DNA of 64,000 bases from NCBI RefSeq assembly GCF_001435895.1, contig NZ_AZFZ01000003.1, forward strand, positions 28,193 to 92,192, written 5' to 3'. The DNA is from Lentilactobacillus parafarraginis DSM 18390 = JCM 14109. Lineage in GTDB: Bacteria; Bacillota; Bacilli; Lactobacillales; Lactobacillaceae. The notes beneath the pieces are model-generated. The model was not told where the DNA came from. It saw only the letters and a program-made list of their open reading frames with translations, and did no database searches. Every line of letters starts with the position of its first letter. The stretch's first letter is position 1. Below are positions 16,579-25,184 of this stretch, piece after piece. The position numbers and the translations under genes were made by a program.

Positions 16579-17916
16579 TTAATAATACTTCGCAACTTGA
16601 TACATTAACTCCATGAATTTCTTGGGCGCTAAATTATTCGTTAACGGCGTCTGGTTCGTAAATACCAGGGCCATGTGATAATTGCCGGTGGTTGCGTAAT
16701 AGCCGGTATGAAAATCCGCGCCGCCAAACGACCCATTGTTATACTTGATGCCGCTTCGAGTGACGTAGAGGCCCCCTGAATAGACCGACCCATAACTGGT
16801 CATTTGTTGATACTGCTTGGCCGTCAAAATGGTGCCATTCTGAAGCCCCAATACAAATTTCGCGTAATCCGTCGGGGTGGTTAATAAGTTGCCGGCCCCC
16901 GGAATCGCTGACAGTCTGGCCAGCGAGATCCCATAGGGGTTCAAGTAATTCTGGGACCCCTTGGCATCATATCCTAACGCTAACGTTGCCTTGGTATTGG
17001 GCGTCTTGCTGCCAACAATGACCGTATTCGTCATCCCCAGTTTGTCCAAAATCCGGCTCTGGAGGTTCTGAGCGTACGACTGGCCAGTCACCTTCGAAAT
17101 GATTCCGGCTAACAGGACATAATTGGCGTCACTGTAGTCAAAGTCGTTATCGTCAGTCGACCGGGCCCGTTGAACCATACTGTCATACGCCTGGTTCTCA
17201 GTCATTGCCTTTGACGGCGTGATATCGACGTTATCAAGTCCAGAGGTCATCGACAGCATCTGCTTGATGGTAATGTCGTCGCTATGATCAACTTTGGGAT
17301 AATATTTATCAAGTGTCGTTGACGCCGATAGCTTTCCCGCGCTGATCAACTGCTGGATCATCGCGGCCGTCATTGATTTTTGCAGTGATGCCAGCGGGTA
17401 CAGTACCGACCCGTCGCTCGCATTGGCAACCTTCTTATCGGCATTCGCATAGCCGTTGGTGACAACCACGGTCTTACTCCCGCCAGCTGGCGCCAATACG
17501 GCGGTCCCAATGGCATTGTTCTGCTGCATGGTCCCCTTGGCAACCTGAGACAAACTGGCCGATTTAATGCCATGAACGTTCATCCAGCCGATTGTTTTAC
17601 TGAAATATCTCAACTGAGCGTAAGTTCCCGTTTTGGTGGTTTTTGTCTGCATTACGCGGACATAGTCGTTATTGTAACGACTGCCATTGTCATCGGGCGT
17701 TTTGGTGCTGCGGCTGGTGTAGTACGGGCCGTCGGTATACAGCGGATAACCCTTTGCCGTTGTCGATTGATTGACAATCTGGGCGTCATAATGCGTATTG
17801 CTGCTTTTAATAATCGGATTGTAACCGGCGGTCATGCCGTGCGCCACGAAGCCACCGGCAAGCAGCACCCCGATTAAAAAGGCCAGAATTGGATACCCTT
17901 TAAAAAAGTGTTTCAT
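16579..17916 (-). CDS. serine hydrolase of the beta-lactamase/DltE type with N-terminal SH3-like domain
   Basis: Membrane-anchored extracellular serine hydrolase, 445 residues. After an N-terminal helix (GYPILAFLIGVLLAGGFVAHG) there is a ~100-residue SH3/GW-like module (KGYPLYTDGPYY ... GTYAQLRYFSKTIGWMN) and then the penicillin-recognising fold: SLQK (Ser-x-x-Lys) in YPLASLQKSMTAAM, the Tyr motif YSDANYVLL, and a late GSFGGADFHTGYY in the HTG-like position. The catalytic domain is paralogous to the hydrolase that opens this operon. It starts 6 bases after dltD, so it belongs to the dlt transcript. A D-alanyl esterase or wall-peptide role is inferred from context, not shown. Confidence 0.85.
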   Translation of the reverse strand: MKHFFKGYPILAFLIGVLLAGGFVAHGMTAGYNPIIKSSNTHYDAQIVNQSTTAKGYPLYTDGPYYTSRSTKTPDDNGSRYNNDYVRVMQTKTTKTGTYAQLRYFSKTIGWMNVHGIKSASLSQVAKGTMQQNNAIGTAVLAPAGGSKTVVVTNGYANADKKVANASDGSVLYPLASLQKSMTAAMIQQLISAGKLSASTTLDKYYPKVDHSDDITIKQMLSMTSGLDNVDITPSKAMTENQAYDSMVQRARSTDDNDFDYSDANYVLLAGIISKVTGQSYAQNLQSRILDKLGMTNTVIVGSKTPNTKATLALGYDAKGSQNYLNPYGISLARLSAIPGAGNLLTTPTDYAKFVLGLQNGTILTAKQYQQMTSYGSVYSGGLYVTRSGIKYNNGSFGGADFHTGYYATTGNYHMALVFTNQTPLTNNLAPKKFMELMYQVAKYY

Positions 17917-17922
17917 TCACGA

Positions 17923-19206
17923 TCACCTGGAGTAGTAACCGTCATCGTCATTAAATAATTGTTCATTGTCCCATTCCCTTGCATAAAATCTTTGATCAAT
18001 GTGATAGTGCGGTTTCTTAACCGATTTGGTCAGAAACGGTTTAATTGCCCGATCCATCTTCAACCAGCCCCGCCAGCCGGGATGAATCGTGTCACTCATA
18101 AAATACGGAATTCCGCCATCCTGACTGAGATCGTCAATATGGTTAAAGCCTTGCGAACGCAATTGATACTGAATTTTCTGATCAAATTGCCGCAACATCC
18201 GTGCGGAAAGCCCCGTGTATCGCTGCCACTTTTGGTTAACCGGCGGAATTATAAACAAGACCTTGGTGTGGTCCCTGGCAAACTGATTCAAAACCAACTC
18301 AAAGTCACCGTACTCCGGTGACTTCAAATAGCTTTGCCCCTGCTGGAAGTTGCCCAGCCGGGCCACGTGCTTCTTTAAGCGTTTGTTCCAAAATTGATTG
18401 TTAATCCCAAATGAGTTGGAAGTTGTCTGCTGCTGACCAATTTTGCCAGCCAATCGATTCAGATTATCATACTGATAACGCCTTGGCAACTGACGGGCCT
18501 CGCGCCTAATCTTCGCCGCGTTAGTCGACGGAATCCGAAAACGGGCGTAGATCTGGTCCTCATTGGTTAAAATCCGGTGACGAAAGCCGACGTATGCCCG
18601 CTGAAAAGCGGTTGGCTGAAGACCCGCCGCAATTCTGGCGAGGGCGGCGGCAATCACTTTATCGGAACTTCCCGATGGCATCTGCAGGAGCCGGTATGCG
18701 GCATACCGATCCATCTTCGTTCCGGTCTCAGATTCAATCCAGGTGGTTGTCTGAAGCGGTGAGTAGTAGAAAGAAAAGGCATTGGGATCCTCACCCTTTG
18801 GCGTGAACCATTGGGGCGAAATAAAGAAGACCGCCTTTCGATTCTTTAGCTGCGCGTTGACCGACTGCATGACAAAGAAGTGGGTCAACGACTGACTCCC
18901 CCGAGCTCCCAGTAGAAACGGCCGGTAAGAACGATGATACTTGGCCGCCAATACCGATGGGTGAAACGGATCAAACCGCGACCACTCTGATGATCCAAAA
19001 AAGCCAACGTAGTGGTCATCCATTGCGACCCGTTTAACCAGCCCACCTTTCAAAACCAGCGGCGATAACGAAGAAGCCGCATTGTTCTGGACTTCTGAAC
19101 TGACATCATTGAACCGCGCCCACAGCGGCGATAGGAACACCACCAACATCAATAGGGCTGCCGCAAAGATCGGCCCAAAGATTTGAAAGAGGCGTTTTTT
19201 GATCAT
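17923..19206 (-). CDS. dltD: D-alanyl-lipoteichoic acid biosynthesis protein DltD
   Basis: Membrane-anchored protein that completes transfer of D-alanine to lipoteichoic acid outside the cell. The ATG overlaps the dltC stop (ATGA), which gives [25 protein letters not shown] as anchor; an upstream in-frame ATG would sit inside dltC. Family features seen: [22 protein letters not shown] (catalytic Ser region), [22 protein letters not shown], and near the end [14 protein letters not shown] with the catalytic Asp-His of the SGNH-like fold. About 427 residues, normal for the family. Confidence 0.96.
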   Translation of the reverse strand: MIKKRLFQIFGPIFAAALLMLVVFLSPLWARFNDVSSEVQNNAASSLSPLVLKGGLVKRVAMDDHYVGFFGSSEWSRFDPFHPSVLAAKYHRSYRPFLLGARGSQSLTHFFVMQSVNAQLKNRKAVFFISPQWFTPKGEDPNAFSFYYSPLQTTTWIESETGTKMDRYAAYRLLQMPSGSSDKVIAAALARIAAGLQPTAFQRAYVGFRHRILTNEDQIYARFRIPSTNAAKIRREARQLPRRYQYDNLNRLAGKIGQQQTTSNSFGINNQFWNKRLKKHVARLGNFQQGQSYLKSPEYGDFELVLNQFARDHTKVLFIIPPVNQKWQRYTGLSARMLRQFDQKIQYQLRSQGFNHIDDLSQDGGIPYFMSDTIHPGWRGWLKMDRAIKPFLTKSVKKPHYHIDQRFYAREWDNEQLFNDDDGYYSR

Positions 19207-19439
19207 TGGGCATCTTCGACCTTCGCGATAATTTTGGCTGGCGTGTTCCACTCATTTCGGTCAAACTCAGAAACCGGCGCCGAAACGCCCAGTTGGTCCT
19301 GTAATTCAAGCAGCAGCTGGACGGTTCCCATGGAATCAAGCAGCGCGCTGTCGTAAAGATTTTCATCTAAGTTATCAGAAAAATCTTCCCCGGTTAAATC
19401 CTTTAAAATTCCCAAAACCTTACTTTTAACATCATCCAT
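19203..19439 (-). CDS. dltC: D-alanyl carrier protein DltC
   Basis: 78-residue acyl-carrier-type protein that holds activated D-alanine on a phosphopantetheine arm. The attachment Ser is S36 in [14 protein letters not shown], the standard DSMG motif. ATG chosen 9 bases after GGGGG; an upstream TTG lies directly on the ribosome binding site. The C-terminal [18 protein letters not shown] is the conserved last helix. It lies between dltB and dltD, overlapping dltD by the ATGA junction. Confidence 0.97.
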   Translation of the reverse strand: MDDVKSKVLGILKDLTGEDFSDNLDENLYDSALLDSMGTVQLLLELQDQLGVSAPVSEFDRNEWNTPAKIIAKVEDAQ

Positions 19440-19474
19440 TATTCTCAACCCCCGTTTAAATTTCCGTTAACCGC

Positions 19475-20692
19475 CTAAAACGGCTTCGGTGCAAAAAACA
19501 ACGTGTTCAAAAATCCTGAAAAAATCAAGAAACTGAAGCAGACCACGTTAAACGTGATGAAGATGGCCAGCGCTTCGGTTAACTTGTTGTGAGGAATGAC
19601 CGCCTGATGCTTCTTCTTAAAGCGAAGCCAAGCGTCGTTAATCACCATCGCAAACCCATGATAGAGCCCGTAAGTAATGTAGAACCACGTTTCACCATGC
19701 CAGAATCCCATGATGAGCATGTTAATGACGTAGCACACGTTGGCCGTCGTTGTCCGGCTCTTAAAGATCTTATGTTTCATACAGAAGAACACCAACCGCA
19801 TGAAAATATAGTCGCGGAACCAAAACGACAGGGTCATATGCCAACGATTCCAAAAGTCCTTAATGTTCTTCGACTTGAACGGCTGGTTAAAGTTCATCGG
19901 CGTTTTAATTCCCATGAGGTAACTAATGCCAACCGCGAATAAACTGTAACCGGCAAAATCGAAGAACAGATCCATGCTGTAAACGTACATATAGCCAACG
20001 ATCGACCACGACAATCCGTGGGCCAGAATCGCCTGCATTTCAATTTGGGGCATTAAAATTGACCCAAAGAAGTACGCCAAAATAAATTTATAGACGAATC
20101 CCTGAAAGATGTAGCGAACACCCTTCTGCACCATATCCAAGTAGGCCGCCTGCTCGGGCACCTTCTGGTAATCGGCTAAGAATCGCCGGTACCGGTCAAT
20201 TGGCCCCGATGAAATTGTTGGGAAGAACAGGAGAAACTGGCCAAACAGGACCGGGTGAAACGTCTTAATCATCCCATCGCGGGTTTCCATAATTGTCTGC
20301 ACCACTTTGAATGTGATGTAGGAAATCCCGAGGAACCCAATAATCGACTGGCGGCCGCCTTCAACTGCCGGGGTAATCTTGACAATGACGAGGGGCACGA
20401 TCGCCAGAATAACGGCGAGAACGAACACCCATCCCCGATTTGCCGATCCCTTTGGCTGACGATAATGTGAATACGCGGCAACCAAAAGGACCTGGTAGAT
20501 CAGGTAACCAATCAAGGAAATCCCGGTTTTCCAGTTGGGCCCGCCAAACGTCAACACTAAAAATAGCAGTGAAATCAGTGTTTGGTAGCCCCGAAACCGG
20601 TGACCGTACAGCAAGCCAATCATCAATGGGATGAGTGCCAAGCCCAACCAGAGAAAGTAGGTCGGGTTGCCATAGGGAATGTACCATCTCAT
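19475..20692 (-). CDS. dltB: D-alanyl transfer protein DltB (MBOAT)
   Basis: Polytopic O-acyltransferase of the MBOAT family, 405 residues, that takes D-alanine from DltC and moves it across the membrane toward DltD. About eleven hydrophobic segments are visible. The diagnostic MBOAT block is FWNRWHMTLSFWFRDYIFMRL, and the catalytic His lies in NMLIMGFWHGETWFYITYGLYHG. The ATG overlaps the dltA stop (ATGA), so translation is coupled. Confidence 0.97.
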   Translation of the reverse strand: MRWYIPYGNPTYFLWLGLALIPLMIGLLYGHRFRGYQTLISLLFLVLTFGGPNWKTGISLIGYLIYQVLLVAAYSHYRQPKGSANRGWVFVLAVILAIVPLVIVKITPAVEGGRQSIIGFLGISYITFKVVQTIMETRDGMIKTFHPVLFGQFLLFFPTISSGPIDRYRRFLADYQKVPEQAAYLDMVQKGVRYIFQGFVYKFILAYFFGSILMPQIEMQAILAHGLSWSIVGYMYVYSMDLFFDFAGYSLFAVGISYLMGIKTPMNFNQPFKSKNIKDFWNRWHMTLSFWFRDYIFMRLVFFCMKHKIFKSRTTTANVCYVINMLIMGFWHGETWFYITYGLYHGFAMVINDAWLRFKKKHQAVIPHNKLTEALAIFITFNVVCFSFLIFSGFLNTLFFAPKPF

Positions 20693-22215
20693 TTCGGATT
20701 GACCTCGTTAATAACCGCGCGAATGTCGACCTTCCCATTTCGACTCAGCGGTAATGATTTTCGGTACACAAACTTCTGTGGCAGCATGTACGCCATCATC
20801 GTTTGGGTTAAATTCTTTTTAATAGCGGCAGTCAATTCCAACTCGTTTTTAATGGTTTCGTCCTGGGGTACCACGTAGGCAATTAACATTGATACCGTGT
20901 GCTGGGCGTTGTACTTCGGAACCACCACCGCCTGCTTAACGTGGGCTTCCTGGCTGACCAGGCCGGCCACATCTTCAAGCTCGATTCGAAACCCGTTTAA
21001 TTTTACCTGAAAATCGCTGCGGCCAAAGTACTCCAAGAGCCCATCCTCGCGCATCGCGACAATGTCACCGGTCCGGTAAGCGTTGTGACCCTTGACCTGA
21101 TAAAACGCCTGGCGATTCTTTTCGGGGTTATTAATATAGCCCTTTGACACGCTGTTACCGTAGACAACCAGTTCTCCCTTTTGAGCACTTGGCAGCGGAT
21201 TTCTTTGGTCGTCAACGACCTGGCCGTGAACGCCGGCCTTGAGATAGCCGATTGGTAACCGGTTAAAATCATCCAGAACCTGGTTGGTAATTTCAATCTG
21301 GGAGATTGCCACGGTCGCCTCAGTTGGCCCGTAGGTATTAAAAATGTGGGCGTCAGGGAACCGTTTCTTGAGCGTCGCTGCCGTTTTGTGTGTCAACTCC
21401 TCACCACAGAACAAAAAGTGCGTGAGCTGGGGATAATGGGCCTGATCAAACGTTGGTTCCAACAAGCAAATCGTGACAAACGATGGCGTTGACACCCAAA
21501 CGTTAACGGCCAGGCTTGGCAGTGTCGTAAAGAGAACGATAAAGTTATCGGTGGTCTTTTTGGACAGCACGTGCAGTGTCCCACCGCTATACAGGGTTGG
21601 GTACAGGCTCATCACCGATAAATCAAAGGAATACGCCGGCTGCTGCAGCATTTGCAAGTCGGCTGGTAAATTAAAATCACTCCCCTTAATCCACTCAACA
21701 AAGCTCATCAGGTTGTTGTAACTAATCTCAACGCCCTTGGGCACACCGGTGGTTCCGGACGTGAAGATGATATAAAAGGTCTGATCGCCATGCACCGAGT
21801 GCGTGTTGTGATAGGTCACCTTCTCCAAACAAATGCGTTCCAGCTCTTCATTGGTAATCACTTCAACTCCCGGCAAGGTGATTGGTAATGGTGATACGGC
21901 AATCACGGCTGCCGGCTGAGCAATTTCATTGATCAATTTGAGCCGGTCACTTGGTGAATTGACATCCACCGGGATATACGGATGACCGGACTTAACTGCG
22001 CCAAGAAAGGCAACAATCATCTCAAACGACTTTTCACCAAAGACGATGATCGGCTGATTCAGCTTCAAGGCCATCGCGTCGATGTGTTCGGCCAGCGCAC
22101 CAGAATCCGTTTTCAATTCCCGATAGGTGTTTTGCCGACCATTGTAATTATAGGAAATACGATCCCCGTTCGATTCCGCGTACGAATCGATCATTTCAAT
22201 AAGATTTCTGCTCAT
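20689..22215 (-). CDS. dltA: D-alanine--D-alanyl carrier protein ligase DltA
   Basis: Cytosolic adenylating enzyme (508 residues) that activates D-alanine with ATP and loads it on DltC. ANL-superfamily motifs: FTSGTTGVPKGVEIS (P-loop), FNTYGPTEATVAIS, YRTGDIVAMREDGLLEYFGRSDFQVKLNGFRIELEDV, and the C-terminal Lys in SRNGKVD. The ATG preceded by AAGGGGAAG is used; an in-frame ATG 21 codons earlier lies inside dltX and gives a non-homologous leader. Confidence 0.97.
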   Translation of the reverse strand: MSRNLIEMIDSYAESNGDRISYNYNGRQNTYRELKTDSGALAEHIDAMALKLNQPIIVFGEKSFEMIVAFLGAVKSGHPYIPVDVNSPSDRLKLINEIAQPAAVIAVSPLPITLPGVEVITNEELERICLEKVTYHNTHSVHGDQTFYIIFTSGTTGVPKGVEISYNNLMSFVEWIKGSDFNLPADLQMLQQPAYSFDLSVMSLYPTLYSGGTLHVLSKKTTDNFIVLFTTLPSLAVNVWVSTPSFVTICLLEPTFDQAHYPQLTHFLFCGEELTHKTAATLKKRFPDAHIFNTYGPTEATVAISQIEITNQVLDDFNRLPIGYLKAGVHGQVVDDQRNPLPSAQKGELVVYGNSVSKGYINNPEKNRQAFYQVKGHNAYRTGDIVAMREDGLLEYFGRSDFQVKLNGFRIELEDVAGLVSQEAHVKQAVVVPKYNAQHTVSMLIAYVVPQDETIKNELELTAAIKKNLTQTMMAYMLPQKFVYRKSLPLSRNGKVDIRAVINEVNPK

Positions 22216-22228
22216 AAAAAACTTCCCC

Positions 22229-22375
22229 TTAAAAGTCGTTATAGATAAATTTAGCTTGGTTGATGCCGCTGTAATCATACAAATAGAAAAGCACCATCAT
22301 AATCGCGAAATATACCAGGGTGACGGTAATAAACCGAACTGTCGGCCGCTGGAAAAATCGCTGTAGCTTTGACAA
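22229..22375 (-). CDS. dltX: teichoic acid D-alanylation small membrane protein DltX
   Basis: 48-residue single-pass membrane protein starting with TTG 5 bases after GGAGGGGG, so it is easily missed by length filters. It reads SKLQRFFQRPTVRFITVTL, then a membrane helix (VYFAIMMVLFYLY), and ends in the hallmark FIYNDF (FIYNEF in most DltX). DltX is needed for LTA D-alanylation and is thought to act with DltB/DltD at the membrane through its C-terminal motif. It sits directly before dltA, as in other Firmicutes. Confidence 0.95.
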   Translation of the reverse strand: MSKLQRFFQRPTVRFITVTLVYFAIMMVLFYLYDYSGINQAKFIYNDF

Positions 22376-22396
22376 AATGACCCCCTCCTCATCAAT

Positions 22397-23596
22397 TTAT
22401 GACTTGGCAACTTGGTTAAACAATGACTCGGCCAAGCGCTGAATCGTCGCCGCTGGGCGGTAATTGTTACTTAGTAGGACCACCCCGGAACGGCCGTTGT
22501 TGGTCATAAAGATTACGGATTCAAATCCGTAGCCAATTCCGTGGGAGCGAATCCCGTTTGAGAGGTTATACACGCCCCCGCCATAGGTTGAAACCGTTCC
22601 CGGCGTGTGTAGCGTTGTGACCGCCGCCTGGGGAACAATTTTTCCAAGAAGAATCGCCCGTTCAGTCCGGTACAGATCAGCTGTTGACATATATACCTGC
22701 CCGGTTCCCAGCTCGTTATACATCGCGGTTCGCTGTTCGCGGAACCGTTTGCCATAGGTCTGCCGAACTTGATTGGCGCTGAGATATCGGTAGCCAAGCG
22801 TTCGGTTAGGCCGCCTGCCCCAGTGCTGAACGAAGCCGGTGGATTGTAATCCCAGCGGCTTGACAAACGTCTGATCAAAATAGCGGCCGTATGACTCATG
22901 GGTTAGTTTGGCAATGATGCCGGCCAATAAAACATAGTTCACCGGCTGATAGGACCACTGCCCAAGCTGAGAAGCCCGGCTGGTCAAATGCTGAACGTCA
23001 TAGTGAACCACGCTGTGCTCATTAAACACGGCGCTTGGGCCAAGCTCAGCCATCGATAATCCCGAATCCATATCCAACAGATTCCGAATCCGGATGTTTC
23101 GAGCGTTGGGAATTGCCGCGTAAAATCTGGAAAGGCGTGTCTTGAGGCTCAACTTCCCAGCCATAATGAGTTTCATGACCATCGCTGCCGTGAGCGATTT
23201 TTGAATCGACAGGATTTGATATTCAGACGCCGGTGTGTTCTTTTTAGCAGCTTCATAGTCGGCATAGCCAAATCCCTTCCGGTAAACGACCCGGTTATTT
23301 CGGACCACCAGGGCACTGCCGACAAAATGACCAGCCTTTAAATACGCCGTAATGTTGGCATTCTCCCGATTTTTGGGCGGCCGTTTTGACTGAGCCGCCC
23401 GCTGAGTTTGCCGATCGTCAGAACTGAGTGCCGAGGACTTCAATTTAGGCTGCCGCCGCTGTTGGGTTTGTTTTGAAATCGCCCGTTGCGGTTGATTGCT
23501 ATGGGCCGCAATCAACCACCAGCTCAGCCCGCCGACAATGATTAACCCAATTGCCACCAGCCCCCATATCAGTCTTGACCTGTTGTGCCTCACCAT
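22397..23596 (-). CDS. dltE: DltE/PbpX2-like serine hydrolase, first gene of the dlt operon
   Basis: Extracellular serine hydrolase (399 residues) with an N-terminal anchor (LIWGLVAIGLIIVGGLSWWLIA), a basic/Gln-rich linker (~30-75), and a beta-lactamase-type fold: Ser-x-x-Lys in LSIQKSLTAAMVMKLI, Tyr in WSYQPVNYVLLAGIIAKL, and GIGYGFESVIFMTNNGR at the third motif region in place of KTG. In Lactiplantibacillus plantarum the gene at this position, once called PbpX2, is DltE, which removes D-alanine from LTA; synteny here suggests the same. ATG chosen by GAGGGGGG 5 bases upstream. It is homologous to the last gene of the operon. Confidence 0.82.
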   Translation of the reverse strand: MVRHNRSRLIWGLVAIGLIIVGGLSWWLIAAHSNQPQRAISKQTQQRRQPKLKSSALSSDDRQTQRAAQSKRPPKNRENANITAYLKAGHFVGSALVVRNNRVVYRKGFGYADYEAAKKNTPASEYQILSIQKSLTAAMVMKLIMAGKLSLKTRLSRFYAAIPNARNIRIRNLLDMDSGLSMAELGPSAVFNEHSVVHYDVQHLTSRASQLGQWSYQPVNYVLLAGIIAKLTHESYGRYFDQTFVKPLGLQSTGFVQHWGRRPNRTLGYRYLSANQVRQTYGKRFREQRTAMYNELGTGQVYMSTADLYRTERAILLGKIVPQAAVTTLHTPGTVSTYGGGVYNLSNGIRSHGIGYGFESVIFMTNNGRSGVVLLSNNYRPAATIQRLAESLFNQVAKS

Positions 23597-23690
23597 TATC
23601 ACCCCCCTCACCATTGAGGCCCATTAACTAATTTGGTCACCCAACCCAGTTTAAAAATGCCCGTCATGGTGAATTTTGTTGACTGCTTTT

Positions 23691-23718
23691 ATTATCCGCT
23701 TGAGATTGTGAATCTCAA
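23691..23718 (-). promoter_or_regulatory. dlt operon promoter with overlapping perfect palindrome
   Basis: Minus strand: TTGAGA, 16-base spacer, GATAAT, about 95 bases before the first gene. The -35 and most of the spacer are covered by the inverted repeat TTGAGATT-GTG-AATCTCAA (23700-23718), eight perfect pairs around three bases. A regulator binding here would occlude or recruit polymerase; which regulator is unknown. Confidence 0.55.
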
Positions 23719-23878
23719 TCAGGACCCGTAAATTCAGAGCCTGCTTATCAAAACCTTTAGGGTCTTTGAAATTTGTTAATGGATTGTTGCATAAACCAGC
23801 CTATTTTAAAAGCGAATGATAATGAATTAATGATACTTGGCATGATTGGTATGCGTGACAATTCCTGATCACGGACAG
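23719..23878. other. intergenic sequence upstream of the dlt promoter
   Basis: AT-rich spacer between the dlt promoter and the terminator of the next gene. I see no coding signal and no further repeat in it. Confidence 0.5.
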
Positions 23879-23926
23879 AAAAAAGCTCGGTCACCCACAT
23901 CAAATTATCAATATAAGGGACTGAGC
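23879..23926 (-). terminator. terminator of the small secreted protein gene
   Basis: GCTCAGTCCC pairs with GGGTGACCGAGC (one bulge, one mismatch), followed by six T on the minus strand. Confidence 0.7.
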
Positions 23927-23954
23927 AATAACTTAACTATTCATTTGTAAATCA

Positions 23955-24365
23955 TTAAGCCATTTTGCCGGCAGTTAATCCTGAAGCAAGTACCCATCCC
24001 TGGCCCTTAACGTTCAAAAATGTCTGGGACTTTTGGGTCTTGGTTGCGGCTGTCTTAATTGATTGGGTGACATAATAGGTTGTTGAAGCCTTCAGTTTGC
24101 CCTTTGCGGTAAAGGTCACGTTACTGCTGTCAGCAGCAATCAGCGCTTTATAAACCGTTGGGGCAGTCTTAGTGGTGTGATAGGCTTTGGCGGTTTTAAA
24201 GAACGATGCCCCGTTCTTGGCGATGGTATAGGTCATACCTTTGGTTGTCTTAGCTGGTTTTGCGGTTGTAGTTGGTTTAGTGGCTGCAGAAGCAGCTAAC
24301 GGGGTTGCAAAAGCCAGTGGTAAAGCAAGTGAAATTACAGTCATCAATGTCGTCATCTTTTTCAT
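23955..24365 (-). CDS. small secreted Thr/Lys/Ala-rich protein, unknown function
   Basis: 136 residues with a clear signal peptide (MKKMTTLMTVISLALPLAFATPLAASAA) and a short Thr-Lys-Pro linker, then a ~90-residue Thr/Lys-rich domain with TYTIAKNGASFFKTAKAYHTTK and TYYVTQSIKTAATK, which resembles a single SH3-like or SLAP-type surface domain. ATG start with a near-perfect AAGGAGGTCC. No partner gene. Function unknown; probably cell-wall or secreted. Confidence 0.75.
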   Translation of the reverse strand: MKKMTTLMTVISLALPLAFATPLAASAATKPTTTAKPAKTTKGMTYTIAKNGASFFKTAKAYHTTKTAPTVYKALIAADSSNVTFTAKGKLKASTTYYVTQSIKTAATKTQKSQTFLNVKGQGWVLASGLTAGKMA

Positions 24366-24650
24366 AAAGAGGACCTCCTTAATTTGATGACCAAATTATA
24401 TTCTGTTACAGGATTATTTCAACGAAAGTGATAATCAATTATCGAGTCTTAAGAGTTCCTTAATAAAGCGGTTGCAAATACCGATATATCACTGGGTTGG
24501 TGGCTTTTGAGCATATTAAAAATAGGCTGTTAATTCGTTTCAATTATTACAAAAAGATTACATAGTTTACTTTCAGCATTATTTTCAGTCATTTCCAGTA
24601 GTCACTATTTATCATTCCGGTTTTTCCTTTCGCATTCGAAAGAATGATAG
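24366..24650. other. AT-rich intergenic stretch
   Basis: Divergent promoter region between the small secreted protein and the YueI gene. It contains CATTCGAAAGAATG, a perfect five-pair hairpin (24633-24646), just before a TAGAAT -10-like element; otherwise nothing recognised. Confidence 0.5.
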
Positions 24651-24669
24651 TAGAATGGGTTCATCAGCC

Positions 24670-24699
24670 GTGAAGCGCGGATTTTCGCGCGGCGTTCAC
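24670..24699 (+). promoter_or_regulatory. GC-rich hairpin at the 5' end of the yueI transcript
   Basis: GTGAAGCGCG pairs with CGCGC and TTCAC (three-base internal bulge). It lies 14-20 bases downstream of the presumed -10 and just before the AAAGGAG ribosome binding site, so it could shield or stabilise the leader. Confidence 0.4.
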
Positions 24700-24720
24700 A
24701 CAACCGAAAGGAGTCAAACC

Positions 24721-25101
24721 ATGGCAAACGATTCAGAAGATTTTATTAAGCAGCATATGTTTGGAAATCCTCAGCTCAAGCCTGATGAAAAGCGGGCTTT
24801 TCTGGGCAACTTTCGTGAAAGAGTCGCGATTGCCCTGACCATTTCCCAGCTCCAAAATCCGCGGACCAAGGAAATGGTCACCAAAATTTTTGACCAGTAT
24901 CCAGAATACCGGGCTTATATGAATGGAAAAATGCCCCAATCACTGATCGACGACTACATGGGACTGGCAATTGATCACCGTTATCAATACACCATCTTGG
25001 TTCAAAACGGTCTTCGAGTCGATCAGCCTACCGGACCAAATGATTTTGGGCTGGTCGTCGCCGATCCAAAAAAGAAGATTACCAAACGAATTTTGTTGTA
25101 G
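24721..25101 (+). CDS. YueI family protein (DUF1694)
   Basis: 126-residue cytosolic protein of the YueI family, unknown function, common in Bacillales and Lactobacillales. Matching features: an N-terminal FGNPQLKPDEKRAFLGNFRERVAIALTISQL, which is the family signature, then KIFDQYPEYRAYMNGKMPQSLIDDYMGLAIDHRYQYTIL and PNDFGLVVAD near the end. The ATG after AAAGGAGTC is the true start; a longer upstream frame overlaps the leader hairpin. Followed by a strong terminator. Confidence 0.88.
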   Translation: MANDSEDFIKQHMFGNPQLKPDEKRAFLGNFRERVAIALTISQLQNPRTKEMVTKIFDQYPEYRAYMNGKMPQSLIDDYMGLAIDHRYQYTILVQNGLRVDQPTGPNDFGLVVADPKKKITKRILL

Positions 25102-25120
25102 AATTAATTTTATCAATGAC

Positions 25121-25169
25121 AAAAAATGACTGGCCGACAACTTCAAAAAGTTATCAGCCAGTCATTTTT
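25121..25169. terminator. bidirectional terminator
   Basis: AAAAATGACTGGC / GCCAGTCATTTTT stem between the convergent yueI and oxidoreductase genes. Confidence 0.92.
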
Positions 25170-25184
25170 ATATTTAAACCAAAT

